DNA of 64,000 bases from Paludibacter sp. (GTDB taxonomy: Bacteria; Bacteroidota; Bacteroidia; Bacteroidales; Paludibacteraceae): the NCBI RefSeq assembly GCF_009712605.1, contig NZ_WASO01000001.1, forward strand, positions 124,001 through 188,000. Direction: 5' to 3'. The notes under the pieces were generated by a model that worked only from the letters and a program-made list of their open reading frames with translations, was not told where the DNA came from and searched no databases. The position numbers and the translations under genes were made by a program. Below, one piece after another: positions 39,253-47,871 of this stretch. The stretch's first letter is position 1. Each line of letters starts with the position of its first letter.

Positions 39253-40317
39253 TTATTTCACCACTGTTACGGCAACACCGTCAATTAGTCGGTTTTGGCC
39301 GGTGACAATCAACTTGTCTCCTTCATTCAATTGATTGGAAATAATTTCTGTCTGGTCATCGAAGCGTTTTCCGAGAGCAACAACAATGCGTTTGGCTTTG
39401 CCATTGTTTTCCACGAAAACATATCGTTCGTTAGAGCCTTGCATACGCAATACAGCCTGAGACGGAACCACAAGTGCTTCAGCTTTTCCGAAGTCGATAG
39501 TAGAGCGACAGAACATTCCGGGTTTCAGTTTTTCGCCGGCATTGTTCACCTTCAGTTCTACCTGAACCGAACGGGTGGCAGCGTCTACTGTCGGATAAAT
39601 ACGTGCAATCTGAGCGCTGAAGTCCTGATCGGGATAGGTATCGCACTTTACGCTTACTTTTGAGCCTTGTTTTAGCTGAGGAAGAAAGCTTTCCGGTACA
39701 AACAGGTTAGCTTTCAAAGGGTTGATCTGGACTAAAGTAACAATGGCTGCTTTTCCTGTAGCGGCGCTCGGTGAACCGGAATAGAGTTCTCCGTTTTCGA
39801 AGTTCTTTGCGGAGATAATTCCGCTGATCGTAGCACGCAGGTTGACGTTCTTTTCGAGGAATGCCAGGTTCTCTTTGGTCAGGTCATATTGAACTTTTGT
39901 CTGATCGTAAGTCTGTTGCGAAACGGTACCAGCCTGACGCAAAGCCTCAAGGCGTTGCATATCGCTTTTGAGATTGGCAAACTGAATGCGGGTTGTATTG
40001 AGTTGCGTTGGGTCCATTTGGGCTACTAACTGGCCCTGTTTAACGCGTGATCCCACGTTTACAAATATCTTGTCAATTTTCCCGGGAGATGCAGGGGCGA
40101 TGTTGACTTCTTCGTTGGCTACAAGTGACGCAGAAAATTCCATATCTCTGTTTATTACTTGTTTTTGAAGTGTCTCTACGCGTACCAGTTCCGGTTTTTT
40201 TGCTACAGCATCTGTCTTTCCTTTCGAGCAGCCAACCATGGCGATCAAAAGCGATAGAGCCATTGCTGCGGTGAAAATATTCCGTTTACGGAATGTGCAA
40301 AATGAATTTGTCATCAT
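39253..40317 (-). CDS. Efflux periplasmic adaptor (membrane fusion protein)
   Basis: A 354-residue lipoprotein (signal ALSLLIAMVGC, Cys near residue 30) linking the RND pump to TolC. Features: lipoyl half-motif VNIAPASPGKIDKIFVNVGS near 66-85, a helical hairpin (about 100-145), barrel and membrane-proximal domains with AKRIVVALGKRFDD near 310. The neighbours on either side confirm the role. The gap to the pump gene is 34 bp. Confidence 0.93.
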   Translation of the reverse strand: MMTNSFCTFRKRNIFTAAMALSLLIAMVGCSKGKTDAVAKKPELVRVETLQKQVINRDMEFSASLVANEEVNIAPASPGKIDKIFVNVGSRVKQGQLVAQMDPTQLNTTRIQFANLKSDMQRLEALRQAGTVSQQTYDQTKVQYDLTKENLAFLEKNVNLRATISGIISAKNFENGELYSGSPSAATGKAAIVTLVQINPLKANLFVPESFLPQLKQGSKVSVKCDTYPDQDFSAQIARIYPTVDAATRSVQVELKVNNAGEKLKPGMFCRSTIDFGKAEALVVPSQAVLRMQGSNERYVFVENNGKAKRIVVALGKRFDDQTEIISNQLNEGDKLIVTGQNRLIDGVAVTVVK

Positions 40318-40356
40318 TTGGTCTGTATTTGAGAGTTAATTATTTGTCTTATTTTC

Positions 40357-41637
40357 TCAGAATTTATTGAGTAATTGCTCCAGGTCTGTTTTGGCTGTTA
40401 ATACTTCATAAAGAGCAGTGACGTAATTGGTTTGCACCTGAAGTAGGTTGTTGGATGCACTGGTGACATCAAGGCTCGTGGCCATTCCGTGATCGTGCTT
40501 GCGCGAAATGTCGGCAAAAACTTTGTTGGATACTTCAAGGCTCTTGGTCTGGGTGTTTAGTTTGTCGAGCGCATTGCTCAGGTTAAAACGTGCTTGTTTT
40601 TCCTGAACCATGAGTTGATCTTTCAGAGCTGCGAGGTTGTTCTCGTTGGCCTGTACCTGGAATTTTGCCTGTTTAACCTTGGAATAGGTTCCTCCGCTGG
40701 TGAAAAGCGGCCAGCTTGCCTGTAAACCGACAACGCTGCTTGGCGATAAGTCGAGTGTGGGTTTTATGTATTTGTAGGTGTAGCTGTAGTAACCTGAAAG
40801 GGTTGGCAACCAGCTTGCTTTCTGTAAATTAACCTGTTTTTTCGACAATTCTAGCTGTTTTTCGGTTAGTTGCATGGTAGGGTTTTTACTCATGTCGAAT
40901 TGTTCACCCAGCAATTTGAACGTTTTATCTTCATTCATCAGGGAGCTGAGACTGTCTTTTAGCTCAATTGTTGTGTTGGCATTTACCCCCAGTTGAATGC
41001 GCAGCATGTTGTATGCCAGCTCGGTTTGACGCTCATTCGATTTAATCATGTTGTCGACAGACGAAACCTGTACTGCTATCTGATCGGCATCTGTCTGTGT
41101 GGCAGCTCCCGCATTTACGGTTGCTTGCGTTCTTTTTTGAATGTCCAGCAGGTTTTCTTTGTTCTGTTTGAGCAGTTGGGTTGTTCTTTCGGAAACTAAA
41201 ATCGAATTGTAAGAAGTTGTAACTTGTTGTATCACATCTTGCTCAGTTTTTCTTTTCGATGTTTCGGCAATCTCCCGACTCAATTTTGACAGTTGTAGTC
41301 CAATCCAGTAGCTGCCGTTGAATAACAATTGACTCACCTGTGTCTGGATGGAGCCTGAATGTCCGAACTGGATCTTCATGCCCTGAAAATTAGCAGATGC
41401 GCCAAGATAATTCTGATAAGCTCCGGTCACTTCAATCTGTGGAAGCCCTTTCGAGATGCTTTCCCACAAAGCGCTTTGTGCTTCCTGCACCGACAATCCT
41501 GCATTTTTCAGGGTTCGGTTGTATTGCTGAGCATGAAGCCTTGCATCTTCCAACGATAACGAAAGCTTTTCCTGAGCCTTTCCATAGTGGCCGAAAGTGC
41601 AGACAAAGAGTAATAATAAACTGATTCTTGTCCTCAT
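40357..41637 (-). CDS. TolC-family outer-membrane efflux protein
   Basis: A 426-residue outer-membrane channel protein with a signal peptide (SLLLLFVCTFGHYGKAQ). Two internally similar halves of long coiled-coil helices each carry the OEP pattern, for example LHAQQYNRTLKNAGLSVQEA early and ALKDQLMVQEKQARFNL later. It is the outer part of the tripartite pump. It begins 40 bp after the TetR gene. Confidence 0.93.
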   Translation of the reverse strand: MRTRISLLLLFVCTFGHYGKAQEKLSLSLEDARLHAQQYNRTLKNAGLSVQEAQSALWESISKGLPQIEVTGAYQNYLGASANFQGMKIQFGHSGSIQTQVSQLLFNGSYWIGLQLSKLSREIAETSKRKTEQDVIQQVTTSYNSILVSERTTQLLKQNKENLLDIQKRTQATVNAGAATQTDADQIAVQVSSVDNMIKSNERQTELAYNMLRIQLGVNANTTIELKDSLSSLMNEDKTFKLLGEQFDMSKNPTMQLTEKQLELSKKQVNLQKASWLPTLSGYYSYTYKYIKPTLDLSPSSVVGLQASWPLFTSGGTYSKVKQAKFQVQANENNLAALKDQLMVQEKQARFNLSNALDKLNTQTKSLEVSNKVFADISRKHDHGMATSLDVTSASNNLLQVQTNYVTALYEVLTAKTDLEQLLNKF

Positions 41638-41677
41638 AGATTATTTTTTGTTTATTGAATGCGTTAGTACAATGTTT

Positions 41678-42337
41678 TTATTTCTGTGTTCTTCTTTTTC
41701 GCGTTGTTTTTAACGGAGGATAATTATTCTTGTATTTCTCCTGATAATACCGGTATCCATTTTCATTCACAATGATGCGTATGCAGCAATCCAGCAAGAA
41801 CTGAAATGTCTTTACGATGTCAGTGCCGGGTTTGTTGAGAAGATCGGGCAATCCTTTTCGAAAATGATTGTTCAAATAAGTGGATAACAGGTCAATGTCT
41901 GTGTCTGTGCGGATAATGCCTTCATCTATGCCGTTTTGTAGCCATTTTTTAATCGACAGTAAGGCTTCCTCGTCCATTTTTGCATACATCTTGGTGTTAA
42001 TTTCTGGATAGTACTTCATTAAATCGTAAAAGAAAGTCATCGACTCCTTGTTTTCTTTGTCTATCCAGAATTGAGATGCTTTTACAACTATATCTATTGC
42101 ATTTAGCGAAGGATCATCCGAAAATGAGTGGTTTTTCTTATGTTCGTTTTTATGCTGTTCGCAATATGACTCTATGATGCTTTCAATCAACTCTTCCTTT
42201 TGTCTGAAATAGTTATAGAAGGTTTTTTTGGAAATGCGGAGCTCATTGCAGATATCGTCTATCGTTACACTTCTCAACCCGTATTTCATAAATAATCGGG
42301 TGGAGGTTTCAAGAATTTGTTCTTTTATATCCGCCAT
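41678..42337 (-). CDS. TetR/AcrR family regulator
   Basis: A 219-residue repressor-type protein: N-terminal HTH about residues 5-50 with MKYGLRSVTIDDICNELRIS and KKTFYNYFRQKEEL, then a helical ligand domain ending in a very basic tail. As first gene of the efflux operon it most likely represses the operon and itself. A -7 box TACCTTTG lies at 42357-42364, about 20 bp upstream; no clear operator palindrome was seen. Confidence 0.92.
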   Translation of the reverse strand: MADIKEQILETSTRLFMKYGLRSVTIDDICNELRISKKTFYNYFRQKEELIESIIESYCEQHKNEHKKNHSFSDDPSLNAIDIVVKASQFWIDKENKESMTFFYDLMKYYPEINTKMYAKMDEEALLSIKKWLQNGIDEGIIRTDTDIDLLSTYLNNHFRKGLPDLLNKPGTDIVKTFQFLLDCCIRIIVNENGYRYYQEKYKNNYPPLKTTRKRRTQK

Positions 42338-42356
42338 TATCAGTAATTTGGAGCGT

Positions 42357-42364
42357 CAAAGGTA
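42357..42364 (-). promoter_or_regulatory. -7 box TACCTTTG of the efflux operon
   Basis: Minus-strand TACCTTTG; the inferred start leaves a leader of only about 14 bases before the TetR ATG. Confidence 0.65.
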
Positions 42365-42510
42365 GGATATAAAATTGTAATTTAACGAAATATTAACCAC
42401 ATGAGCATGATAAAAAAATATAAAACGAATATAACGTGCATGTATTCAGGTGTTAAATGGAAACTAAAAAACATTTCCAGTTTCCATGTTTATCTTAGTT
42501 GAGTTTCATT

Positions 42511-43338
42511 TTACAGGTTTAGCGTCTTCTTCAGCAATCTGTAGCCTGTTGCGCTTGCCTTTATTTGAATTCCGTTCTGTAGTGTCAGCAGCTGGTTTTG
42601 TTTTTCAAAAAGTTCAATTTTTGAAATAACCTGAACATTGACGATGTACGAACGATGAACGCGAACAAACTGATTGGACGGGAGATGTTCCTCGAAATAT
42701 TTCATGGTTTGCTCCTTCATGTGGTGTCCTTTTGCAGTATGTATCATCGCATAATCTCCTTCAGCCTGTACAACAAAGATGTCAGGCACCGGGATTACTT
42801 CTATTTTCTGGCCTATTTTTACCGCAATCCGCTCCACTATTTCAATTGCAGAATCGGGATTCTCTTGCGTAACAGCCTGTTCAATTTCCTGTAACTCTTC
42901 TTCCTCTTCAGTAACTTTGTTTTTCTCCAGCATTCTGTTGTATGCCAGCACGACAATGGAGAAGAGGCAGCACCCAAGCAATAGCTCCAGCGGTATAAGA
43001 GGTACGAACGGAGCAAGGTTGTTTTCAGGGAACGACAGGTATAGAATAAAGTAGGTGATTCCAAACCAGACTCCTACGCTAACAACGGCAAGTGCAAGGT
43101 AGCTTACAACGCGTTGAAATCCGTTTTGAGATGAATAGTCTGCATATTTTACCACATTCCACAATAACAGAGCTATTCCTCCGAAAAAGTATCCTGACAC
43201 CGCACCGAACAACAGGCAAAATTCAAAAGAAAATGAAACCAGCGGGATTATGACGAAAGAGATGGCAAGCGAAATAGCTGTCCATATCAGGAGATAAATT
43301 GAAAGAAATACTTTATTTTGAAACGCGGGATGTTCCAT
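42511..43338 (-). CDS. Membrane-anchored LytTR transcription regulator
   Basis: A 275-residue protein with four hydrophobic segments in the first 145 residues and a C-terminal LytTR DNA-binding domain (about 175-275), seen in EVIPVPDIFVVQAEGDYAMI, FVRVHRSYIVNVQVI and the end ASATGYRLLKKTL. No receiver domain is present, so it is a one-component, membrane-tethered regulator. It lies 7 bp after the LiaF-like gene and is surely co-transcribed with it. Confidence 0.88.
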   Translation of the reverse strand: MEHPAFQNKVFLSIYLLIWTAISLAISFVIIPLVSFSFEFCLLFGAVSGYFFGGIALLLWNVVKYADYSSQNGFQRVVSYLALAVVSVGVWFGITYFILYLSFPENNLAPFVPLIPLELLLGCCLFSIVVLAYNRMLEKNKVTEEEEELQEIEQAVTQENPDSAIEIVERIAVKIGQKIEVIPVPDIFVVQAEGDYAMIHTAKGHHMKEQTMKYFEEHLPSNQFVRVHRSYIVNVQVISKIELFEKQNQLLTLQNGIQIKASATGYRLLKKTLNL

Positions 43339-43345
43339 GTCAACG

Positions 43346-44119
43346 TTAGTTCTTTAGTTCTCCTCCGCCAAAGACACACGAGCCACAAATCACAAGAGTA
43401 CGCGTTGCGTCAACCGGTTCTCCGATTTTGTAGCGTTTGTCTTCAAATCCACCCAGCACAAAATCCACCTGCACCACTACATTCCAGTTTTCAGGGACGT
43501 AAATAGTAACACCTCCAAAAACAATATTCACCTCAAGACGGGTTGTGCCTTCCGGGAGGTTCGTTCTGCGCAAATCGAGTTTGGTTCCTCCGAAAACAGA
43601 ATTAATTTCACCACCTTTGAATTCCGGGTCGAGTACGATGTGCTCTCCGCTCCCAAAAACATTATTGCTGCTTATGTAGCCACCGCTGGTATATTCCTGC
43701 GAGTGGTGCCAGTGGCGAAATTCTCGTTCTTTCTTTTTGCAATAGTGTGCCGAAGGAAACATCCATTGCAATAATACTACGGCACCGGCAGCAATTAACA
43801 ATACCGGCCAGTATAAATGGACAAAATCTGCAGGAACAGGACCCAACCAATTCGGATTAACCCTGTTGATTTCCGGTACTATAAAGAATCCGCCAACCAG
43901 AAGTAATGCCATACCTCCCCAGTAATGGCGTTTGAAGATAGAGGCAACGCCTAACACGATAAGCAACATTTGCCATGAAATAAATATGCTTTTATAGGCA
44001 ACGGGAATTATGCCGGTATTAAACCCGAGAAAAATGAGGCCGGCGGCAATAAGGACAAATGCAAGTGATATGCCGTGATGATGACGGTGATGCCGATACA
44101 ATTTGTTTTCGTTTTCCAT
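43346..44119 (-). CDS. LiaF-like membrane protein (DUF5668 plus cell-wall-stress domain)
   Basis: A 257-residue protein: His-rich N-terminus (HHRHHHG), four TM segments between about 15 and 120, and a C-terminal repeated-turn domain with NNVFGSGE, NSVFGGTKLDLR, VNIVFGGVTIYVP and SCVFGGGE, the pattern of LiaF/cell-wall-active-antibiotic response domains. In Firmicutes LiaF restrains an envelope-stress two-component system. Pairing with a membrane LytTR protein suggests a matching inhibitor/regulator pair, an inference. A -7 box TACCTTTG lies at 44146-44153. Confidence 0.85.
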   Translation of the reverse strand: MENENKLYRHHRHHHGISLAFVLIAAGLIFLGFNTGIIPVAYKSIFISWQMLLIVLGVASIFKRHYWGGMALLLVGGFFIVPEINRVNPNWLGPVPADFVHLYWPVLLIAAGAVVLLQWMFPSAHYCKKKEREFRHWHHSQEYTSGGYISSNNVFGSGEHIVLDPEFKGGEINSVFGGTKLDLRRTNLPEGTTRLEVNIVFGGVTIYVPENWNVVVQVDFVLGGFEDKRYKIGEPVDATRTLVICGSCVFGGGELKN

Positions 44120-44145
44120 AAATGATTTATTTTTGATTTCTTTGC

Positions 44146-44153
44146 AAAGGTAA
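44146..44153 (-). promoter_or_regulatory. -7 box TACCTTTG of the LiaF-like/LytTR operon
   Basis: Minus-strand TACCTTTG, 27 bp before the LiaF-like start. Confidence 0.6.
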
Positions 44154-44297
44154 AGCCGCTTCGGTCATTTAGACAAGCCAAAATCGATAAACACACCCAA
44201 ATTCCCGACGAATGTAACCGCTTTTTACGCCGAAATTGCGGTTTGTCGCTTTTATGTCTCTTCTTTTAGTTAAAAAATAAAATAATCGGAACTGAAA

Positions 44298-44329
44298 TTT
44301 GGTCGAAAAGGAGAAAGACGTTACCTTTG
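44298..44329 (+). promoter_or_regulatory. Promoter of tRNA-Cys
   Basis: TTTG at 44298-44301, 20-bp spacer and TACCTTTG at 44322-44329, an excellent match to the Bacteroidota consensus. The tRNA begins 15 bp after the box. Confidence 0.75.
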
Positions 44330-44343
44330 CAGTCCCAAAATAA

Positions 44344-44414
44344 GGTTCCTTGGCCGAGTGGCTAGGCGCCGGTCTGCAAAACCGTTTACGGCGGTTCGAA
44401 TCCGCCAGGAACCT
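44344..44414 (+). tRNA. tRNA-Cys (anticodon GCA)
   Basis: 71-nt cloverleaf: acceptor GGTTCCT/AGGAACC with unpaired discriminator T, D-loop with GCCGAGTGGCTAGGC, anticodon stem-loop with CTGCAAA (anticodon GCA at 44376-44378) and T-loop GGTTCGAATCC. CCA is not encoded. Confidence 0.95.
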
Positions 44415-44419
44415 CAATG

Positions 44420-44457
44420 AAGAGGCGAAATTCTTTTACAGAGTTTCGCCTTTTTCT
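44420..44457 (+). terminator. Terminator of tRNA-Cys
   Basis: Stem AGGCGAAA/TTTCGCCT with an 13-base loop followed by TTTTC. Confidence 0.7.
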
Positions 44458-44475
44458 TTCTGCTACATACACAAA

Positions 44476-44506
44476 AAAAGATCGGCAAGTGATTGCCGAT
44501 CTTTTT
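44476..44506. terminator. Terminator of the TPR lipoprotein gene
   Basis: Stem AAAGATCGGCA/TGCCGATCTTT with runs of A on the left and T on the right, usable from both sides. Confidence 0.8.
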
Positions 44507-44525
44507 AGTATTTGGTTTTTCTTAA

Positions 44526-46235
44526 TTACTTGATGATATTCTGGAAGTCAGAATCTGTCAGGTATTTTGCAAATTCAGCATCTGTTGTAGCTTTTGTTGC
44601 CCATTTTTTGTTGGAAGCAACAGCTTTGCGCATTCCGTCATAAACCAACTGGCGGTCGTTTGTGCGTGCACCAACGATAGCTTGCAGGTAAGCTGTCTCT
44701 CCATTCGGATTTTTTACGCTGCTCAGTGTTGAACGTGCAGCGCTGTAGTCTTTTGTCAGAATTTGAGACAAAGCTGCATTGTTGGTGGCTGCGTTGCCGA
44801 ATGCTGATTTAGCTTTAGCGAAATCACCCTGTTGCAGGTAAATAATACCTAAAGCCTGGTTGAGAGTGTTGCCTCCGATATTTCCGGCGTTGCCAAAATA
44901 TTGTTGTGATTTGGCTACGTCACCTTGTGCAAGTGCTGCAATGCCTGCATTGTAGTTAGCTTCCGGTGATTTAGAATCGATAGCAAGCGCTTTTGCAAAC
45001 AAGCGAGAAGCTTCTGCGTAGTTGCCTTGGTTGAATTTAATTGTACCAAGGTTGTTGTAGCCGCGGATATCGCCGGGGAACAAATCAACCACTTTTTCAT
45101 AGATACCAGCTTTGGTAGAAGCATCGTTTGTCAGAGTTGCAGCATAAAGCAATTCTTCAACATTCAGACTTTTAGCATTTTCCTGAGCCAGTTTGGCTAT
45201 TTGTTCATCAGATTTTCCGATAAGATCCAATGTCAACTGCAATTTTGAACGACGCAATTGTGGCAAAATGTCCTGAGCAATGTTTTTGAAAGCTGCTGAC
45301 AGGTTACGGATTTCGTGTTCACGTTGTTCCGGATCAGAATACATAGACAAAACGCGAAGAATAACTTCTTTGTCCTGAATGTTTGAAGAAGAAAGCAACT
45401 GTTGGAAGCCTTCCCAGTCCTGAGCGGTGAAATTAGCGTTAACATCCAACGACGTTTTCAGTTTCTTGAGTTCTTTTTTGATGTAAGTGTTGGTGTTCTT
45501 TTCACGTTGTTCCGACAATTTGGTGTTCAGTTTCACGCCACCATCAGGAGAAGCGTATGAATTCAGGTCCAAACCAGCAACTTTCATGCTTTCATTTTCT
45601 TTGGCAGCTTGTATTTTCTGAACCAGAGAAACGAGTTCTTCTTTTTTGAGCTCACCTTTGCGAATGTTGGCTTGTTGAATGAGGAACATGATGTTGGCAT
45701 CGTGCTTTTCTTTGATGATTCGTTGGAATTTGTCATTCACAATGGGAGCATCAAGATTGTCGCCGTCTACTGCAGCAAGTGTTGAAGTGGCAATAACGCC
45801 GTCCGCAACCTTTACAGAAGGAATGGTGTAAGTTTTGTTGCTACGTGTGGCTTTGAATTCGAGGAATAACTCACTTTTTGCCATTTCAGGCACGTAGTCA
45901 AATGCAGCATTAATGCTGAAAGTTCCTCCGGCTTTGTAAGCAACCGATTGGTTGTTGCCCTGAATTTTTTCTCCCTGGAAGAGGGCCGGTGTGCTTTTGA
46001 ATTCCTGGCCGCTGGCAGTTTTCAATACAGGAGTAACTTCCACTACTGTCTTTTTGTCGAAATATTTTTCTGGGAATTTGCCGGTAACGGTTGCATTTAC
46101 CTTGCCTCCAACGGCTTCCAGAGGATTGGGGGTAGTGTTAAAATAACTGGGATCCAAGGCTCCCATCGGCTTTGAGCAAGACGCAAAAACGAATGCTAAA
46201 ATTGCCGCGGAAAGAAGATAAAGTCCTTTTTTCAT
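44526..46235 (-). CDS. TPR-repeat lipoprotein
   Basis: A 569-residue lipoprotein (signal AAILAFVFASC, Cys near residue 20). After an N-terminal beta-rich part, residues of about 200-260 read LDLNSYASPDG followed by KLSEQREKNTNTYIKK, which looks like the RxxxxxxY/L part of an OmpA-C peptidoglycan-binding domain. A C-terminal array of TPRs (about 365-500) follows, for example GYNNLGTIKFNQGNYAEASR and ANYNAGIAALAQGDV. Function unknown; an envelope scaffold is plausible. The promoter box is TATATTTG at 46287-46294. Confidence 0.78.
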   Translation of the reverse strand: MKKGLYLLSAAILAFVFASCSKPMGALDPSYFNTTPNPLEAVGGKVNATVTGKFPEKYFDKKTVVEVTPVLKTASGQEFKSTPALFQGEKIQGNNQSVAYKAGGTFSINAAFDYVPEMAKSELFLEFKATRSNKTYTIPSVKVADGVIATSTLAAVDGDNLDAPIVNDKFQRIIKEKHDANIMFLIQQANIRKGELKKEELVSLVQKIQAAKENESMKVAGLDLNSYASPDGGVKLNTKLSEQREKNTNTYIKKELKKLKTSLDVNANFTAQDWEGFQQLLSSSNIQDKEVILRVLSMYSDPEQREHEIRNLSAAFKNIAQDILPQLRRSKLQLTLDLIGKSDEQIAKLAQENAKSLNVEELLYAATLTNDASTKAGIYEKVVDLFPGDIRGYNNLGTIKFNQGNYAEASRLFAKALAIDSKSPEANYNAGIAALAQGDVAKSQQYFGNAGNIGGNTLNQALGIIYLQQGDFAKAKSAFGNAATNNAALSQILTKDYSAARSTLSSVKNPNGETAYLQAIVGARTNDRQLVYDGMRKAVASNKKWATKATTDAEFAKYLTDSDFQNIIK

Positions 46236-46461
46236 AAAGCTAATAGATTGATTTAATGAGTAAAAACAATTTTATTTTAATGAAAACAAATATAAGCACA
46301 ATCGTTTTGTAAAAAAAGACATATGGCTATCGTAATTTTATTGTAAGTTCGCTTTTTATTTTGGGTATTCCTTGTTGATGGTGCAAGTTTCATTGTATCA
46401 GTTAATTGTGTGGAGAGTTTTGATTGTATAACAAGGAGGGGTAATTGTTAATTTCAACTAT

Positions 46462-46473
46462 TTAACGCGTTAA
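46462..46473. promoter_or_regulatory. 12-bp palindrome upstream of the radical SAM gene
   Basis: TTAACGCGTTAA is a perfect palindrome 97 bp before the preferred start. It may be an operator; there is no known match. Confidence 0.3.
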
Positions 46474-46569
46474 GTCTGCTTTTATATGAACTTTACATAT
46501 AAGTGGGTGTTTTATTTTCACAAATTATTGTGTTTATGCAAATTGATTTTGTCGTTTTTTACTTATAAA

Positions 46570-47469
46570 ATGACAAATAGCCAATTCTTTAGGTTGTATC
46601 CGGTATCTGTGTCGATAGAGCCTGTCAATTGTTGTAATTTGCGTTGTCCGGAGTGTCCGACAGGAAATCAGTCTCTTACGAGACAAAAGGAGGTGATGCC
46701 GTGGAGTCTCTTTACGAGAACTATTGATGAACTCTCGAAATCATTGTTTTGGGTGACGCTTTATTTTCAGGGCGAGCCATACCTGCATCCTGAATTTCAT
46801 GCCATGGTATCTTATTGTCACATGAAAGGATTATTTACCTATACATCGTCAAATGCACAACTGATTACCAGTGAGGTGGCAAAAAAAACTGTGGAATCGG
46901 GCCTTGATAGAATTGTGATTTCAGTCGATGGTTTAACGCAGGAGGTATACGAAAAATATCGTCAGGGTGGTTCTCTGCAAAAAGTGGTTGAGGCCATTCA
47001 GTACCTTGCATATTGGAAGAAAGAGCTAAGAAGTGCTACTCCCGTCATCGAAGCTCAGTTTATTGTTATGAAGCATAACGAGTTTCAGATGGATAGCGTC
47101 AAAAGTACGGTTTTGTTGTGGGGAGCCGACCGGGTGGCGTTTAAGACTGCTCAAATTGATTTTGAGAGAATTGAAATGCTGGCACCATCTCAAACTAAAT
47201 TCTCACGTTATGTAAAGACGGAAAATGGTGGCTGGAGGTTAAAGAAGAAACCTAAAAATCGTTGTTGGCGCCAGTGGGTTAGCGCGGTGGTTGCTGTTAA
47301 TGGCGATGTACTGCCCTGTTGTTTTGATAAGAACGGAGAGCATGTGTTCGGAAATCTCGCAGAAAAAAGCTTTTTCGAGATATGGAATGGAGAAAAGGCA
47401 AATAACTTCAGGCGGATGGTAAATACGAACCGTAGCGATATTTTGATTTGCCGGAATTGCTCCGAATAG
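46570..47469 (+). CDS. Radical SAM/SPASM domain protein
   Basis: Iron-sulfur enzyme cleaving S-adenosylmethionine. The cluster motif CNLRCPEC (CX3CX2C) occurs near residue 22-29 of the 299-residue form, followed by YFQGEPYLHPEF, typical of the MoaA/SPASM group. The C-terminal part carries further cysteines (NRCWRQW, VLPCCF, ICRNC) for auxiliary clusters. A longer frame from 46486 adds 28 hydrophobic residues unlike the family; the ATG at 46570 starts nearer the conserved core. It is a lone gene, convergent with a tiny Cys/Lys-rich gene. Substrate unknown. Confidence 0.8.
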   Translation: MTNSQFFRLYPVSVSIEPVNCCNLRCPECPTGNQSLTRQKEVMPWSLFTRTIDELSKSLFWVTLYFQGEPYLHPEFHAMVSYCHMKGLFTYTSSNAQLITSEVAKKTVESGLDRIVISVDGLTQEVYEKYRQGGSLQKVVEAIQYLAYWKKELRSATPVIEAQFIVMKHNEFQMDSVKSTVLLWGADRVAFKTAQIDFERIEMLAPSQTKFSRYVKTENGGWRLKKKPKNRCWRQWVSAVVAVNGDVLPCCFDKNGEHVFGNLAEKSFFEIWNGEKANNFRRMVNTNRSDILICRNCSE

Positions 47470-47499
47470 CAGGTTACTGCTGTTGGATAAAGCACAAAA

Positions 47500-47528
47500 A
47501 AAAAGAGCACCATACAGGTGCTCTTTTT
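47500..47528. terminator. Bidirectional terminator
   Basis: AAAAAGAGCACC/GGTGCTCTTTTT around ATACA, between the convergent radical SAM and Cys/Lys-rich genes. Confidence 0.85.
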
Positions 47529-47545
47529 ACGATAAGTTGATTTTC

Positions 47546-47752
47546 TTATTTTTTTGCAGGAGCTTTTTCTCCTTTTTGGCAGCAGCTTTTAGCAGCATCT
47601 CCTTTTTTGCAACAAGCTTTGTCGCCTTTTTTACATTCTTTGGTGCATTCTTTTTTTACTTCTTTCTTTGCAGGAGCTGAGGCAGTTTGAGCCATTGCAG
47701 AAACAGAAAACATGAAGGCCATGGCCATCATTATACTAGCAATTTTTTTCAT
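47546..47752 (-). CDS. Small exported Cys/Lys-rich protein
   Basis: A 68-residue protein. The first 22 residues form a clean signal peptide (MKKIASIMMAMAFMFSVSAMAQ); the mature 46 residues are dominated by Lys and hold six Cys in the pattern C-x3-C-x6-CC-x8-CC. No homology is recognised. The pattern could bind metal or be a modified peptide. The start follows from the signal peptide and from the -7 box TATATTTG at 47786-47793. It is convergent with a radical SAM/SPASM gene across a shared terminator. Confidence 0.7.
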   Translation of the reverse strand: MKKIASIMMAMAFMFSVSAMAQTASAPAKKEVKKECTKECKKGDKACCKKGDAAKSCCQKGEKAPAKK

Positions 47753-47785
47753 ACGAGTGTGTTTAAGGGTTGGTTTATTTCGTTG

Positions 47786-47793
47786 CAAATATA
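47786..47793 (-). promoter_or_regulatory. -7 box TATATTTG of the Cys/Lys-rich gene
   Basis: Minus-strand TATATTTG 34 bp upstream of the chosen ATG. A longer in-frame start (47788) would overlap the box, so it is excluded. Confidence 0.55.
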
Positions 47794-47871
47794 TGATGGG
47801 TGCCAGTCTAAATTTTCTAAATAACTGTTATTTTCGAAGGGGTGCTTAACTAATTTAGCTTAATTGGGTGC

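Noticed and set aside
46486-46569. N-terminal hydrophobic extension of the radical SAM protein
   Set aside because: A TM-like leader is atypical for the family and an ATG closer to the CX3CX2C core exists; kept as an alternative only.
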